Source of the DNA: Undibacterium_A arcticum
GTDB lineage: Bacteria; Pseudomonadota; Gammaproteobacteria; Burkholderiales; Burkholderiaceae_D
DNA length: 64,000 bases
Assembly (NCBI RefSeq): GCF_042660705.1
Contig: NZ_JBHSUQ010000001.1
Direction: 5' to 3' (one strand)
Of this stretch, positions 18,305-27,783 are shown in pieces. A program made the translations under genes and the position numbers. The notes under the pieces were generated by a model that saw nothing but the letters and a program-made list of their open reading frames with translations, made no database searches and was not told where the DNA came from. Each line of letters starts with the position of its first letter. Position 1 is the stretch's first letter.

Positions 18305-18364
18305 GTCTCCTCTGTATCTCCTCAAGGATATGGATTTAGCCCGCCACTGAGCGGGCTTTTTTTT
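18305..18364 (+). ncRNA. candidate 60-nt small RNA with two anti-Shine-Dalgarno motifs
   Basis: Between the promoter-like element and the terminator the predicted transcript holds TCTCCTC twice (18306-18312 and 18317-18323). Each is complementary to GAGGAGA-type ribosome binding sites. A short stem TATCxCCT / AGGATA involves the second motif. The 3' end is a stem AGCCCGC/GCGGGCT followed by eight T, the form preferred by Hfq-dependent sRNAs. No downstream plus-strand gene exists, so it is not a leader. No known sRNA family was recognised. Confidence 0.45.
18338..18364 (+). terminator. rho-independent terminator
   Basis: AGCCCGC (18338-18344), loop, GCGGGCT (18351-18357), then a run of T to 18364. 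Ends the candidate short RNA on the plus strand. Confidence 0.8.
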
Positions 18365-18409
18365 GTCTGTGCGATGCACTGGTCGGATGCATTCCGCCCG
18401 GGCCGATCC

Positions 18410-19013
18410 TTACGGCGCGCGGTGCGGGCGCAGCACCTTGGCCAGCGCCGCGGTAAAGGTTTCCGGTGCAATTTCTGACTGAATTATTTGCCAAAACTGC
18501 CAGAGCAGGTCGGCATCTGCCAGCGCCCGGTGGCGCGCCTGCGGCTGCAATTCGTGGCGGATGATCAGGCTGTCGAGACTATGCTTCGCGTGTTGCGGAT
18601 ACAGTTTGCGCGATAGTTTGACGGTGCACAGGATGTCATTGTGCAGCCGCAGCCCGGCGCCCGCCAACCCGCTGTTGAGGAAACCGCTGTCGAAGCGGGC
18701 GTTGTGCGCAATGAACAATCCGCCTTCGAGCCGCGCCGCCAACGCCGGGGCCAGTGTCGCCAATAGCGGCGCATCACGCACCATGTCGTTGCTGATGCCG
18801 GTCAGCTGCTCGATGAACGGTGGAATCGGCATTTCCGGATTGACCAATGTCGACCAGCGCTCGACTATGCCCTGCTCGACACAGACGATGCCGATTTCCG
18901 TGATGCGGTCGGTGAGCTGATTGGCGCCGGTGGTTTCGAGATCGACAAATCAGCTTGCGCTGATGCAGCATCAGCCCGTCGGGCGTTGATCCAATCTGCA
19001 CCTGATTTTTCAT
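18410..19013 (-). CDS. DnaQ-like 3'-5' exonuclease, frameshifted as read
   Basis: DEDDh exonuclease related to the proofreading subunit of DNA polymerase III or RNase T. Motif Exo I is FVDLETTGANQLTDRITEIG, Exo II is FIAHNARFDSGFLN, and Exo III is ARHRALADADLLWQF (H and D). The start at 19013 (MKNQVQIGSTPDG) overlaps the stop of the upstream GGDEF-EAL gene as ATGA. The frame breaks at the AAA run 18947-18949: one more T on the coding strand turns KLICRSRN into KLIFVDLETTG and joins the two parts into about 200 residues. Translational coupling to a c-di-GMP enzyme gene is unusual but may be incidental. Confidence 0.82.
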
Positions 19014-21895
19014 GGGCTGCGCCTCACCGGCTGGTCGCTGTCCTGCGCTGATTGCGGTGGCAGGCATTTGCCCTGCCGCAGCATCTGTTCGCACGCTTGC
19101 GCCGGCACCGCCCGGCTGAATAGATAACCCTGGATTTCATCGCAATCGTGTTGCCGCAAAAACGCCAGCTGTTCGTCGGTCTCGACGCCCTCGGCGATCA
19201 CTTCCAGTTTCAGACTGTGCGCCAGCGAGATGATCAACATCGCGATCGCCGCATCGTCGGCGTCGAGCGTGATGTCGCGCACGAAGGACTGGTCAATCTT
19301 GAGTACGTCGATCGGAAAGCGCTTCAGATAGGACAGGCTGGAATAGCCGGTGCCGAAATCGTCGATCGACAACAGGACGCCGAGCGCCTTTAGTTCGCGC
19401 AGCACGCCGATCGCATGGTCGACGTCCGTCATCACCAGGCTCTCGGTCAATTCGATTTCCAGCAAATGCGGCGCCATTCCCGTTTCCTGCAGTACCGCGG
19501 CAATCGACTGCACCAGGTCCTGCTGGCTGAACTGGCGCGCCGACAGGTTCACCGACATGCGTAGCGTTCCCAATCCGGCCCGCTGCCACGCCTGGTTCTG
19601 GGCGCAGGCGGTGCGAATCACCCAGGCCCCGATCGGGAGAATCATCCCGGTCTCTTCGGCCAGACCGATGAAGCGTTGCGGCGGTACCATGCCCAACTGC
19701 GGATGCTGCCAGCGCAACAGGGCTTCCATGCCGACGATCTGGCCGGTGCGCAAATTGACCTGCGGCTGGTACACCAGCATGAACTCGTCACGTTCCAGCG
19801 CATTGCGCAAATCGCCTTCGATCCGCAGCCGCTCCAGCGCATGTTCGTTCATCGTCGGCGTGTAGAACTGGAAATTGTTACGCCCGGTTTCCTTGGCCCG
19901 ATACATCGCGATATCGGCATGCTTAATCAGGGTGTCGGTGTCGTCGCCGTCGGCCGGATAGATTGCAACGCCTAGGCTGCAGGTGAGAAAGAATTCATGG
20001 TCCTCAATCGTCAGCGGCCGCGCCACCGCATCCATGATGCGCTGCAGACTTGCAGTGACCACATTGGCGTCGCTGCGTTCGGGCAGGATCAATACGAATT
20101 CATCGCCACCCAGCCGCGCTACGGTATCGGTATCGCGCACCGCCAGCAACAGCCGTTCGGCGATCAGTTTCAGCAGCAGGTCGCCGGCCCGGTGGCCCAG
20201 TGTGTCGTTGACAAATTTGAAGCGGTCCAGATCGACAAACACCACCGCCACCGATTGGCCATAACGCGCCGCGTAGGAGATCGCCTGGTTCAGGCAGTCA
20301 TTCAGCATGTTGCGATTTGCCAGCCCGGTCAGCGTATCGCGGCTGGCCTGGAACTGCAGCTTGGCTTCATAGTGTTTCATCGATGTGATGTCGTGCAGCG
20401 CGGCGACGAAATGGCTGACGACGCCGCTCGGGTCGCGCACCGGGCCGAGATGCAGATCGCACCACAGCGCTGCACCGTCCTTGTGATGGTCCATCACCAC
20501 TGCCTTGCCTTCGCGCTGGTCTTCAATCGCGGCGCGGATTTCTGCCAGGCTCAGCGGGTCGCTGTCGCGACCTTCCAGCATCCGCAGGCTGCGCCCGATC
20601 ACTTCACTCGCCGCGAATCCGGTAATCCGCTCAAATGCCGGGTTCACATATTCGATCGGATAATCCGGCGCCGTCGCATGCGCGATCACGATTGCGCTGC
20701 TGCTGGCCTCGATCGCGCGCTCGCGCAACTTCAGCGCCAGTTCGACCTGCTGGCGCGCCGCGATATCGTCAGTTAGCAGGTTGTTGGCATGACGCAGCTC
20801 GACCGTCTGTTCTTCCACCAGCCGCTGGATCCGGCGTGAGCGCCGCGCCAGCGTCTGCAAATAGGCCGCGGCCAGCAAGCTGAACAGGATGCCGCCAATC
20901 AGGGTCAACAGGGAACCAAAATGATTCGCGGCAAACGGCGCCGACGAACCCGACACCACGATATGCCAGGACTGCCCGGCCGCTTCGAAGGTCTGCTCGA
21001 CGATATGGTCCGAATATGGACGCAACCACACCGGCAGCATCGAGCCGGTGTGGTTGCGTACCGGCGCGTCGCCGTGCCGATAAGCCAGGGTGCTGGGCTC
21101 CGCGCGGTCGCTGGCGTACACCGCGATCGCAATGCCCGGCGCGCTCAACAAATCGCCGCCGTTCAGTATTTTTTCGACCAGTGCGCCAGCACGAAATACC
21201 GCAGCCGTATCACCGATAGTGAGGTTGCTGCGGGTCGCGAAGTCGGTCGGCGCACTGCCTCGTCGATACACCGGCATCACCACCAGAAAACCGCGCTGCC
21301 CGTCCCTGCCCTGCGCCAGACGCAACAAGTCGGTGCTGGCCGGCTGGCCGGTTTCCAGTGCGCGCCGGGTTGCCGCCACATAGTGCGAATTGAGCGATGC
21401 ATCGAGCCCGAATGCCGGTTCATTGCCGGCCATCGGCTCCAGATAATCGACCACGCTGTAACTGGGCCTGATTCTGGCGGGCTGCAATTGGACGCCCAAT
21501 TCCGTCACCACAAAGCCGGGAGTGTGCTGCCGCATCTCCGCCTCATAGGCCGGGCGCTCGGCCAGGCTCACCAGACGGTGGAAATTAAAGGCCTGGATAT
21601 ACGGATAGCGCTGCAGCAAGGGCTGCGTGAAGCTATGAAACTGCGCACGGCTGACCGGTTCGACTGTCGCAAACAACTGGTTCAGTACGGTCAGCACCTG
21701 GACTGCTTCCTCCAGCCCTTGCCGGACCGCGGCGATGCGCAGGTCGGCCTGTTGCCGGAAATTGAGTGCCGCCTTGTCGTGCTCCAGCCGGCTGACACTG
21801 ACAAACAGCGACTGGGTGATGATCAGCCCCAATATCAGCGCCAGCAGTGCTGCGAGCGAATTCGAAAAAGGCAGGCGGCGGCGCAGCACGGTCAA
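19010..21895 (-). CDS. membrane CHASE-PAS-GGDEF-EAL cyclic-di-GMP protein
   Basis: 961 residues. First membrane helix at about 10-30, periplasmic CHASE domain at about 70-290 (FNFHRLVSLAERPAYEAEM, MAGNEPAFGLDASLN), second helix at about 325-350. A PAS domain follows at about 385-500 (ITGFAASEVIGRSLRMLEGR). GGDEF is near residue 595 with an intact ARLGGDEFVL and the RxxD inhibitory site RDTD five residues before it. The EAL domain is near residue 723 with MEALLRWQHP, IELTESLVM, DDFGTGYSSLSYLKRFP and AEGVETDEQ. Both synthesis and hydrolysis motifs look complete. A stop precedes the TTG at 21895, so the start is that TTG or the GTG at 21889; no good ribosome binding site is seen. Confidence 0.9.
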   Translation of the reverse strand: MTVLRRRLPFSNSLAALLALILGLIITQSLFVSVSRLEHDKAALNFRQQADLRIAAVRQGLEEAVQVLTVLNQLFATVEPVSRAQFHSFTQPLLQRYPYIQAFNFHRLVSLAERPAYEAEMRQHTPGFVVTELGVQLQPARIRPSYSVVDYLEPMAGNEPAFGLDASLNSHYVAATRRALETGQPASTDLLRLAQGRDGQRGFLVVMPVYRRGSAPTDFATRSNLTIGDTAAVFRAGALVEKILNGGDLLSAPGIAIAVYASDRAEPSTLAYRHGDAPVRNHTGSMLPVWLRPYSDHIVEQTFEAAGQSWHIVVSGSSAPFAANHFGSLLTLIGGILFSLLAAAYLQTLARRSRRIQRLVEEQTVELRHANNLLTDDIAARQQVELALKLRERAIEASSSAIVIAHATAPDYPIEYVNPAFERITGFAASEVIGRSLRMLEGRDSDPLSLAEIRAAIEDQREGKAVVMDHHKDGAALWCDLHLGPVRDPSGVVSHFVAALHDITSMKHYEAKLQFQASRDTLTGLANRNMLNDCLNQAISYAARYGQSVAVVFVDLDRFKFVNDTLGHRAGDLLLKLIAERLLLAVRDTDTVARLGGDEFVLILPERSDANVVTASLQRIMDAVARPLTIEDHEFFLTCSLGVAIYPADGDDTDTLIKHADIAMYRAKETGRNNFQFYTPTMNEHALERLRIEGDLRNALERDEFMLVYQPQVNLRTGQIVGMEALLRWQHPQLGMVPPQRFIGLAEETGMILPIGAWVIRTACAQNQAWQRAGLGTLRMSVNLSARQFSQQDLVQSIAAVLQETGMAPHLLEIELTESLVMTDVDHAIGVLRELKALGVLLSIDDFGTGYSSLSYLKRFPIDVLKIDQSFVRDITLDADDAAIAMLIISLAHSLKLEVIAEGVETDEQLAFLRQHDCDEIQGYLFSRAVPAQACEQMLRQGKCLPPQSAQDSDQPVRRSP

Positions 21896-22038
21896 TGCTC
21901 AGAGGAGGCGCAGCACAGCACCGACGCTACTCGGCCGGTCACCGTGAATGGTTCGGAGGTCGCATTAGACGCAACGTGATTTGAATCCATATCGTTATCG
22001 GTCAGGTCAGCTTGCGTCGGGACGGCAAGATAGCGGAT

Positions 22039-23781
22039 TTAGAATACTTCCCACTCGTCGTCGCCGGCAGCGGTTGCCGCCGTTGCGGAGCGCGAGGGCC
22101 TTGATGCGGCCAGCACGGTGCGCGCCGGCGCAGCTTTTGCAGTCCTGCGAACGGGTGCTGCCATGCTCGATGCCGGCGCGGGCCGCACCGCCGCAATGGC
22201 CGGTGTCGCCGCGGTTACCGCTGCGGTCCCGGGCATGCCGTCGAGCCGGAACAAGCCCACCACCTGTGCCAGGTTGCCAGCCTGATCCTGCAAACTATGG
22301 GCGGCGGCCGCCGCTTGCTCGACCAGCGCGGCGTTTTGCTGGGTCACTTCATCCATTTGTGCAATCGCCTGATTGACCTGCTCGATGCCGGCGCTCTGTT
22401 CTTGGCTGGCGGCGGTGATCTCGCCCATGATGTCGGTCACGCGGCGCACGCTGGCGACCACTTCGTCCATCGTGCTGCCGGCATCAACGACCAGTTTGCT
22501 GCCGGCCGTGACTTTGTCGACTGAATCGCCGATCAGGGTCTTGATCTCCTTGGCTGCTGCGGCGCTGCGCTGCGCCAGGTTGCGTACTTCGGTGGCCACC
22601 ACGGCAAAGCCGCGGCCCTGTTCGCCGGCACGCGCCGCTTCGACTGCGGCGTTGAGCGCGAGAATATTGGTCTGGAACGCGATGCCGTCGATCACGCTGA
22701 TGATGTCGACGATTTTTTTCGATGAGGCATTGATCGAGGCCATCGTGTCGACCACTTGCGACACCACTGCGCCGCCCTTGAGTGCGACTTCGGAAGCCGA
22801 GGCTGCCAGCTGATTGGCCTGGCGCGCGTTGTCGGCATTCTGTTTGACGGTCGTGGTCAGTTCGTCCATCGAGGCGGCGGTTTCTTCCAGCGCGCCGGCG
22901 TGCTGCTCGGTGCGCGACGACAGATCCATATTGCCAGCCGCGATCTGGCTCGATGCGGTGGCAATGGTATCGGTGCCGCTGCGGACCTGGCCGACGATGC
23001 GGATCAGACTAAGATTCATCTCGTACAGCGCCTGCATCAACTGGCCGGCCTCGTCCGTGCTCCTGACGTCGATCCGGCTGGTCAGGTCACCGGCGGCGAC
23101 TGTTTGTGCGATCTTGACTGCCTTGTTCAGCGGCCGGGTGATTGAGCGCGTCACCACCCAGGCGAAGCTGACGCCGAGCACGGTCGCGATCGCGCCGAGC
23201 AGCAGCATCAGGTTACGGCTGAAGACGAAGGTACGGTCGCTGGCGTCGCCCTCTTCCTCCACCCGTTTCTGCTGAAGATTATTGAGGTCGCGTAGATCGG
23301 CCGCGAATGCATGCAGCGCAGGATAGGTTTCGCCGAACGCCAGTTTGGTGGCCTCCTCCCGATTGCCTTGCTTCACCAGCGCCAGCGTCTTGTCGATCGC
23401 GGCCGCGTATTTGCCGCCGCTGTCCTTGGCCTTGGCCAGCAGCGCCTTGCCCTCGGCGCTGCGGATCATCGGTTCCAGCTTGGCCATCGCCTCGTTATAG
23501 GTGGCGATATTGATGCGCAGCCGTTCGTTCGCGGTGGCGAACTCCGTGTCGTCGCTGATCGCGACGATCTGGAACACCCGGCCTATGCTGCCACGCACAT
23601 TGTCCAGCGCCTGACCGGCCAATTTCGATTTGACCCATTCCACCTTGACCAGCCGATCGGTACCGTCGTGCAGCTGGCCCAGGCTGATCAGGCCCATGCT
23701 TGTGATCCCGAGTAGTAGCAGTAACACAGCGCCAAAGCCCATCCCGAGCCGCACGCCAATTTTCATATTCGATATCTTCAT
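22039..23781 (-). CDS. methyl-accepting chemotaxis protein with CheR-binding C-terminal tail
   Basis: 580 residues from MKISNMKIGVRLGMGFGAVL. Helix at about 10-32, periplasmic four-helix bundle ligand domain at about 35-190, second helix (LMLLLGAIATVLGVSFAWVV), HAMP, and the long cytoplasmic coiled coil with the conserved tip GIAFQTNILALNAAVEAARA and EQGRGFAVVATEVRNLAQRS. After an Ala/Pro-rich linker it ends DDEWEVF, matching the xWxxF docking pentapeptide for CheR/CheB. AAGGAAAA precedes the start. No chemotaxis signalling genes are adjacent. Confidence 0.95.
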   Translation of the reverse strand: MKISNMKIGVRLGMGFGAVLLLLLGITSMGLISLGQLHDGTDRLVKVEWVKSKLAGQALDNVRGSIGRVFQIVAISDDTEFATANERLRINIATYNEAMAKLEPMIRSAEGKALLAKAKDSGGKYAAAIDKTLALVKQGNREEATKLAFGETYPALHAFAADLRDLNNLQQKRVEEEGDASDRTFVFSRNLMLLLGAIATVLGVSFAWVVTRSITRPLNKAVKIAQTVAAGDLTSRIDVRSTDEAGQLMQALYEMNLSLIRIVGQVRSGTDTIATASSQIAAGNMDLSSRTEQHAGALEETAASMDELTTTVKQNADNARQANQLAASASEVALKGGAVVSQVVDTMASINASSKKIVDIISVIDGIAFQTNILALNAAVEAARAGEQGRGFAVVATEVRNLAQRSAAAAKEIKTLIGDSVDKVTAGSKLVVDAGSTMDEVVASVRRVTDIMGEITAASQEQSAGIEQVNQAIAQMDEVTQQNAALVEQAAAAAHSLQDQAGNLAQVVGLFRLDGMPGTAAVTAATPAIAAVRPAPASSMAAPVRRTAKAAPARTVLAASRPSRSATAATAAGDDEWEVF

Positions 23782-23943
23782 TTTTCCTTGTGCTTGTCCG
23801 TTGTAGATTGGGCCGGCTCGATGCGGTATTGCGATGCGAACGACGACGCGCGTGCCGATCCGTGCTTGCGCACGCAAAGTGACCGCTCACAACGATGGTG
23901 GGCAGCATCGATCCAAACGCATGCTAAATCAAACGGAAGTCGC

Positions 23944-23991
23944 GCCGTCACATGAATAAGGCCCCAACAGGGGCCTTATTCATGTGACGGC
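23944..23991. repeat. 22-bp perfect inverted repeat with a 4-nt loop
   Basis: Arms 23944-23965 and 23970-23991 are exact reverse complements around AACA; the inner part reads AATAAGGCCCC and its partner. It lies 163 bp upstream of the chemoreceptor start and 260 bp after the CBS-domain gene. It may be the terminator of the latter or an attenuating hairpin in the leader of the former. The remaining bases to 24252 hold no supportable gene. Confidence 0.8.
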
Positions 23992-24252
23992 AAAAGTCAG
24001 CGCTCTCGGCCCGATCAATCCAGGCCGGCTCGGGGATGGGGCGCGGCAGATAGCAATGGCGACGTACTGCCAACTTGGGAAGCGCACCGCGCGCGATTGC
24101 TGCCGCGTCTATCGCATGCAAAAGTGCTGGAGTATATGCAGATATCGCCTGAATCCGCGCTATTTTATTGCGGCTTCTTTAATACTAGGAGGTGTATATT
24201 TCTTGCAAAATGCCCCCTGATCGCTGCGCGACCTCGACTACCTGGTAGCGCG

Positions 24253-24702
24253 CTAGCGCCTGATGTGCTTTTCCTGTGATTGCTGACGCGTACTGACGCG
24301 CGACAGCTCGGTCATTTCCTGTGCCAGGAACTCCACCAGATCGTCGACGGTGACGATGCCGACCAGGCCGCCGAGCTGGTTGACTACCGGCAGCCGGCGC
24401 ACGCCCTTGAAACGCATGTTCTCGATGGTTTCGTAGACATCCTCGTCTTCGCTAACGGTCACCAATTCGGAGGTCATGATGTCACCGACCGTGATGCTGG
24501 TCGGATCGAGTCCCTCGGCGATGACGATCACCACAATGTCGCGGTCGGTCACGATGCCAACCGGAATCTGCTCACCGTTGGGTTGCTCGACCACCACCAG
24601 ATCGCCGACATGATAGGCGCGCATCAGTTGCGCCGCCGCCTGTAGGGTTATGTCGCGCTTGCAGTGCGCGGTTTGCGCGGTGCAAATATCGCCAATCCGC
24701 AT
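24253..24702 (-). CDS. CBS-domain protein
   Basis: 149 residues starting MRIGDICTAQTAHCKRDITL. Two tandem CBS modules: residues about 8-65 (AAQLMRAYHVGDLVVVEQ, PVGIVTDRDIVVIVIAEGL) and about 73-130 (VGDIMTSELVTVSEDEDVYE, RRLPVVNQLGGLVGIVTVDDL). Such stand-alone pairs bind adenosyl nucleotides and act as energy or redox sensors; the partner is unknown. GGAGAG stands eight bases before the ATG. Confidence 0.9.
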   Translation of the reverse strand: MRIGDICTAQTAHCKRDITLQAAAQLMRAYHVGDLVVVEQPNGEQIPVGIVTDRDIVVIVIAEGLDPTSITVGDIMTSELVTVSEDEDVYETIENMRFKGVRRLPVVNQLGGLVGIVTVDDLVEFLAQEMTELSRVSTRQQSQEKHIRR

Positions 24703-24860
24703 ATCGCTCTCCTTAATGCCCGATGTGTCGCTATCTAAACACGCTACGCCTGAGACGAGCGGCATGCTTGATATCGATCAAAGGCGAGCCAGTGAGGCGC
24801 AGGCCGGCGCGCCGTGCGCTTGCCGCGCACGCAATTTGATGGAAAGGGGCGCAGGAACGC

Positions 24861-25205
24861 TCAGATTTTCGGTTCGGCGGATTCCGGCAACAGGCAGGCG
24901 TCCACCACCTGCAGATCGTTATCCTTGGCGAAATTGACGACGAAGTGATAAGCCAGCGGCTCGATGCCGCGCAGACTCTCGTTGACGGCGACCGCACGCA
25001 CGCCGTTCAGCAGGATCGGCCGCACGTAGGGCGAATATTGCAGGTGGGCATTGCGACTGGGTGGACCTGCCGGCCGGAAGCAGGACATCACGCCACACAG
25101 ACGATCAGCCCAGTCACTGGGGCGAAACGGTTTGCCATCGCTGGTCAGGCCCAGGATAAAAAACTCGCGCGCGGGCTGTTCCAGTGTATGAGCGGGTTCG
25201 GCCAT
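24861..25205 (-). CDS. DUF3579 domain-containing protein
   Basis: 114 residues from MAEPAHTLEQPAREFFILG. Recognised by FFILGLTSDGKPFRPSDWADRLCGVMSCF, PYVRPILLNGVRAVAVNESL and LAYHFVVNFAKDNDLQVVDA. This small family is widespread in Betaproteobacteria, without a known biochemical function. Cytoplasmic, no membrane segment. An upstream in-frame extension to 25286 exists, but the family begins at or near this Met. Confidence 0.8.
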   Translation of the reverse strand: MAEPAHTLEQPAREFFILGLTSDGKPFRPSDWADRLCGVMSCFRPAGPPSRNAHLQYSPYVRPILLNGVRAVAVNESLRGIEPLAYHFVVNFAKDNDLQVVDACLLPESAEPKI

Positions 25206-25452
25206 GGATTCGATTGGTCTCAGGACTAGTTGCCGGATTTGCAACTTACGGCGGTCTGTTGTTGATGACAAATGGCGCGCCGGCATTTGGCCGCCGACGG
25301 GATTTTTGAATTCCTAGGTATTATATCTTATAGAAGACTTGATTTGAAACAAGCTCCCATCATGTGAAATCGCCATAACACAGCGATGCCGGGACGCATT
25401 GCGATGACGCAGCGAGGCGTTGCGCGATGCGTCGCAATTTAGCGCCGCAGTG

Positions 25453-26420
25453 TCAGCCGAACCAGACCGCGATCGACAGTAACAGCAGTAGCATCATCCA
25501 CAATAACAGCGCACGCCACACCAGTCCCACCGTGCTTTGCAGGGCCCTGACCGTCGGCTCTTCGCCCGGCAATGCGTCGGTTTCGCCGTTGCTCGAACCC
25601 ACCATGGAGTCGACCGTGGCAGCATCGGCGGGCAGCACGGCGATCGCCTTTCGGCCGGATTACCCAGCCGAACACCCATCGCGCCGCCACCGGACGACAG
25701 GATGATGCCGACTGCCTCATCCTGCCAGCGGCTGGCAAAATTGCGCCAGGCGTAAATCGCATCCTCGAAATTGCCAACCACGGCGAACGCCGCCGCAGTC
25801 AGCCGCACTGGTATCCAGTCGATCCAATAAAACGCCTTCGCGGCAAAGCGGCCAAACGCCTCGTTTCGCATGTGCTCCGGTTCGTTCCATGCGCGCGACA
25901 GGTATTCAGCGACCCGGTACAGCACCGCACCGGCCGGGCCGAGCGGCATCAGGAACCAGAAAAACACGCCGAACACATGGCGGTGCGTCGTCACCAGTGC
26001 CTTTTCGACCGCGATGCGCGAGATTTCAGCGGCATCCATATCGACCGTATCGAGCTTGGTCCATTCGGCCAGCAGGGTGCGTGCAGTCACCTCGTCGCCC
26101 GAATTGAGTGCAATCTGGATTGACGTGAAGTAATGGCTGTAATGCCGGAAACCCAGGGTCAGGTAGACGATCAGGATGTTCCAGCCCAGCGCCAACAGCG
26201 GATTGATGCGGTTGCACAGCCAGTAGATCAGCATCGTCGGCAGTATCAGCGCGGCCATCATCAGCAGCCAGCCGAGCCGACCGTGCCGCGCGCGACCGGC
26301 ATTGAACCATGCCTCCATGCGCGCCGCCAGCGCCTTGATCTCGCCATAAATTGGATTATCGGCGCGCAGCGGCTTGAGTTGCTCGATCAGCAACGCGCAA
26401 AGAATAGAGAGAAAAGTCAT
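25453..26420 (-). CDS. CobD/CbiB-like (AmpE-type) membrane protein, frameshifted as read
   Basis: Multi-pass membrane protein beginning MTFLSILCALLIEQLKPLRA. Segments include WLLMMAALILPTMLIYWLC, LGWNILIVYLTLGFRHYSHYF, HVFGVFFWFLMPLGPAGAVLY, and PVRLTAAAFAVVGNFEDAIYAWR, typical of the CobD/CbiB-related family found without cobalamin genes. The frame breaks at TTT 25649-25651: one more A on the coding strand turns NPAERRSPCC into NPAEKAIAVLPADAATVD. The protein then ends in a final helix (VWRALLLWMMLLLLLSIAV) at 25453, about 322 residues. No cobalamin genes are near, so a cobamide role is unlikely; a regulatory or envelope role is only inferred. Confidence 0.82.
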
Positions 26421-26513
26421 CCGTAACGCCCTTTAGTTCAGTCAAGCCATACGATAGCGCAGGCTGTTGCCGGAATCAAACATGGTCCGGCGATGCAGCG
26501 GCCGTGAGCGTGC

Positions 26514-27202
26514 TCAGGCGCGCAGAAAATGGAACAGGTTGCGCAGCATCGCAGCGGTTGCACCCCAGATAAAGTAGCGATCATACGGCATCGCATAATA
26601 GGTGCGGCGCCCGAGCCCGCTCGGGAAATCGGCGCTGCGGCGCTGATGGTGCGCACCGTCCATCAGGAACGTCAGCGGCACCTCGAAGATTTCGGCGACT
26701 TCAGACGGATCGGCCCGCATCCCGAACGGCGGCTGAACCAGCGCCACTACCGGCGATACCAGGTAGCCGGTGGCGGTGAGATAGAGCGGCAGGCTGCCGA
26801 TCACCTCGATATGGCGGCGGTCCAGGCCGATTTCCTCCTCGGTCTCGCGCAGCGCGGTCGCGATCGGTGACACATCATGCGCTTCCGCGCGTCCGCCCGG
26901 GAAGCTGATCTGGCCCGCATGATCGGTCAGATGCGCGGTGCGCCGGGTCAGCAACATGCTGGCGCCTGACGCATGCACCACGATCGGCAGCAACACCGAG
27001 GCAGCCGTCGGCGCACCGGTCTGCCGGCGCAGGCTGTGCTCGTCGGTGATTTCTGGCGTCCACGAAGGCGGGCTGGCAAACCGCGTGCGCAGCGCCGCCG
27101 GCGTCAGTCGCTCCGGCGCGACAGCGGCCTCGCCGGCGATCGATTCAACCGGAATCGCTTCGGGATCAAACGGGGATGATCAATATGATTCCTGGTTTCC
27201 AT
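26514..27202 (-). CDS. CoA pyrophosphatase-type Nudix hydrolase, frameshifted near the N-terminus
   Basis: Nudix box GGRAEAHDVSPIATALRETEEEIGL, preceded by the CoA-specific block LTRRTAHLTDHAGQISFPGG, as in NudL/YeaB. It would cleave CoA or related dinucleotides into phosphopantetheine and 3',5'-ADP. The frame is open from VLLPIVVHASGASM to the stop. Upstream codons back to FDPEAIPVESIAGEAAV are also in frame, and one more T at the AAA run 27168-27170 links them to METRNHIDHPRF from ATG 27202. Without that base, translation would have to start inside. The terminator of rplS overlaps this N-terminal region. Confidence 0.8.
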
Positions 27203-27218
27203 ATGCAAAAAACAGATG

Positions 27219-27248
27219 CAAAAAGGGGCACCATCGGGTGCCCCTTTT
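27219..27248 (-). terminator. rho-independent terminator of the rpsP-rplS operon
   Basis: On the minus strand GGGGCACC-CGAT-GGTGCCCC is followed by TTTTT. It lies 20-50 bp after the rplS stop. Confidence 0.85.
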
Positions 27249-27267
27249 GTGTCTCAACGACCGGCTA

Positions 27268-27649
27268 TTACGCAGGTTGTTTGACTGCAACACGGCGGTT
27301 CGGCAGTTTCCTTGATACGTGCCGATTTGCCCGAGCGCTCACGCAGATAGTACAGCTTGGCGCGACGGACATCGCCGCGACGCTTGACTTCGATCGACGC
27401 GATCAGGGGCGAATACAGCTGGAACGTACGCTCGACGCCTTCGCCGGAAGAAATTTTCCGGACGATGAAGTTGGAGTTCAGACCGCGGTTGCGACGCGAA
27501 ATCACGACGCCTTCGTAAGCCTGGGCGCGCTTGCGTGTGCCTTCAACCACGTTGACGCTGACGATCACGGTGTCGCCAGGTGCGAAGTCAGGGATTTTCT
27601 TGCCGAGACGTGCAATCTCTTCTTGCTCTAGTTGCTGGATCAGATCCAT
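27268..27649 (-). CDS. rplS: 50S ribosomal protein L19, C-terminus frameshifted as read
   Basis: L19 lies at the 30S-50S interface. Begins MDLIQQLEQEEIARLGKKIP with GGAG upstream, followed by PGDTVIVSVNVVEGTRKR, EGVVISRRNRGLNSNFIVRK and the L19 signature KRRGDVRRAKLYYLRERSGK. After ARIKE the frame is off: two more A at 27307-27309 give KLPNRRVAVKQPA and a TAA at 27268-27270 (127 residues). As read the protein would instead run to 27254 with an unrelated 14-residue tail. Because the gene is essential, a base-calling error is the likely cause. Last gene of the rpsP-rimM-trmD-rplS operon. Confidence 0.93.
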
Positions 27650-27783
27650 TTTTAGCTCCAATTACCATCTTGCTGGCGCTGGCAGTTTGCACTGGTGCCC
27701 AGTAGAGGATGGGGTTAAACATGCGAACTTGCGTTCGCGCTTTACTACATGGTTCTTACTACATGGCTACTACCGAAAACGCA

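Noticed and set aside
19997..21979. Long plus-strand frames opposite the GGDEF-EAL gene
   Set aside because: Shadow frames; the minus strand has complete CHASE, PAS, GGDEF and EAL motifs.
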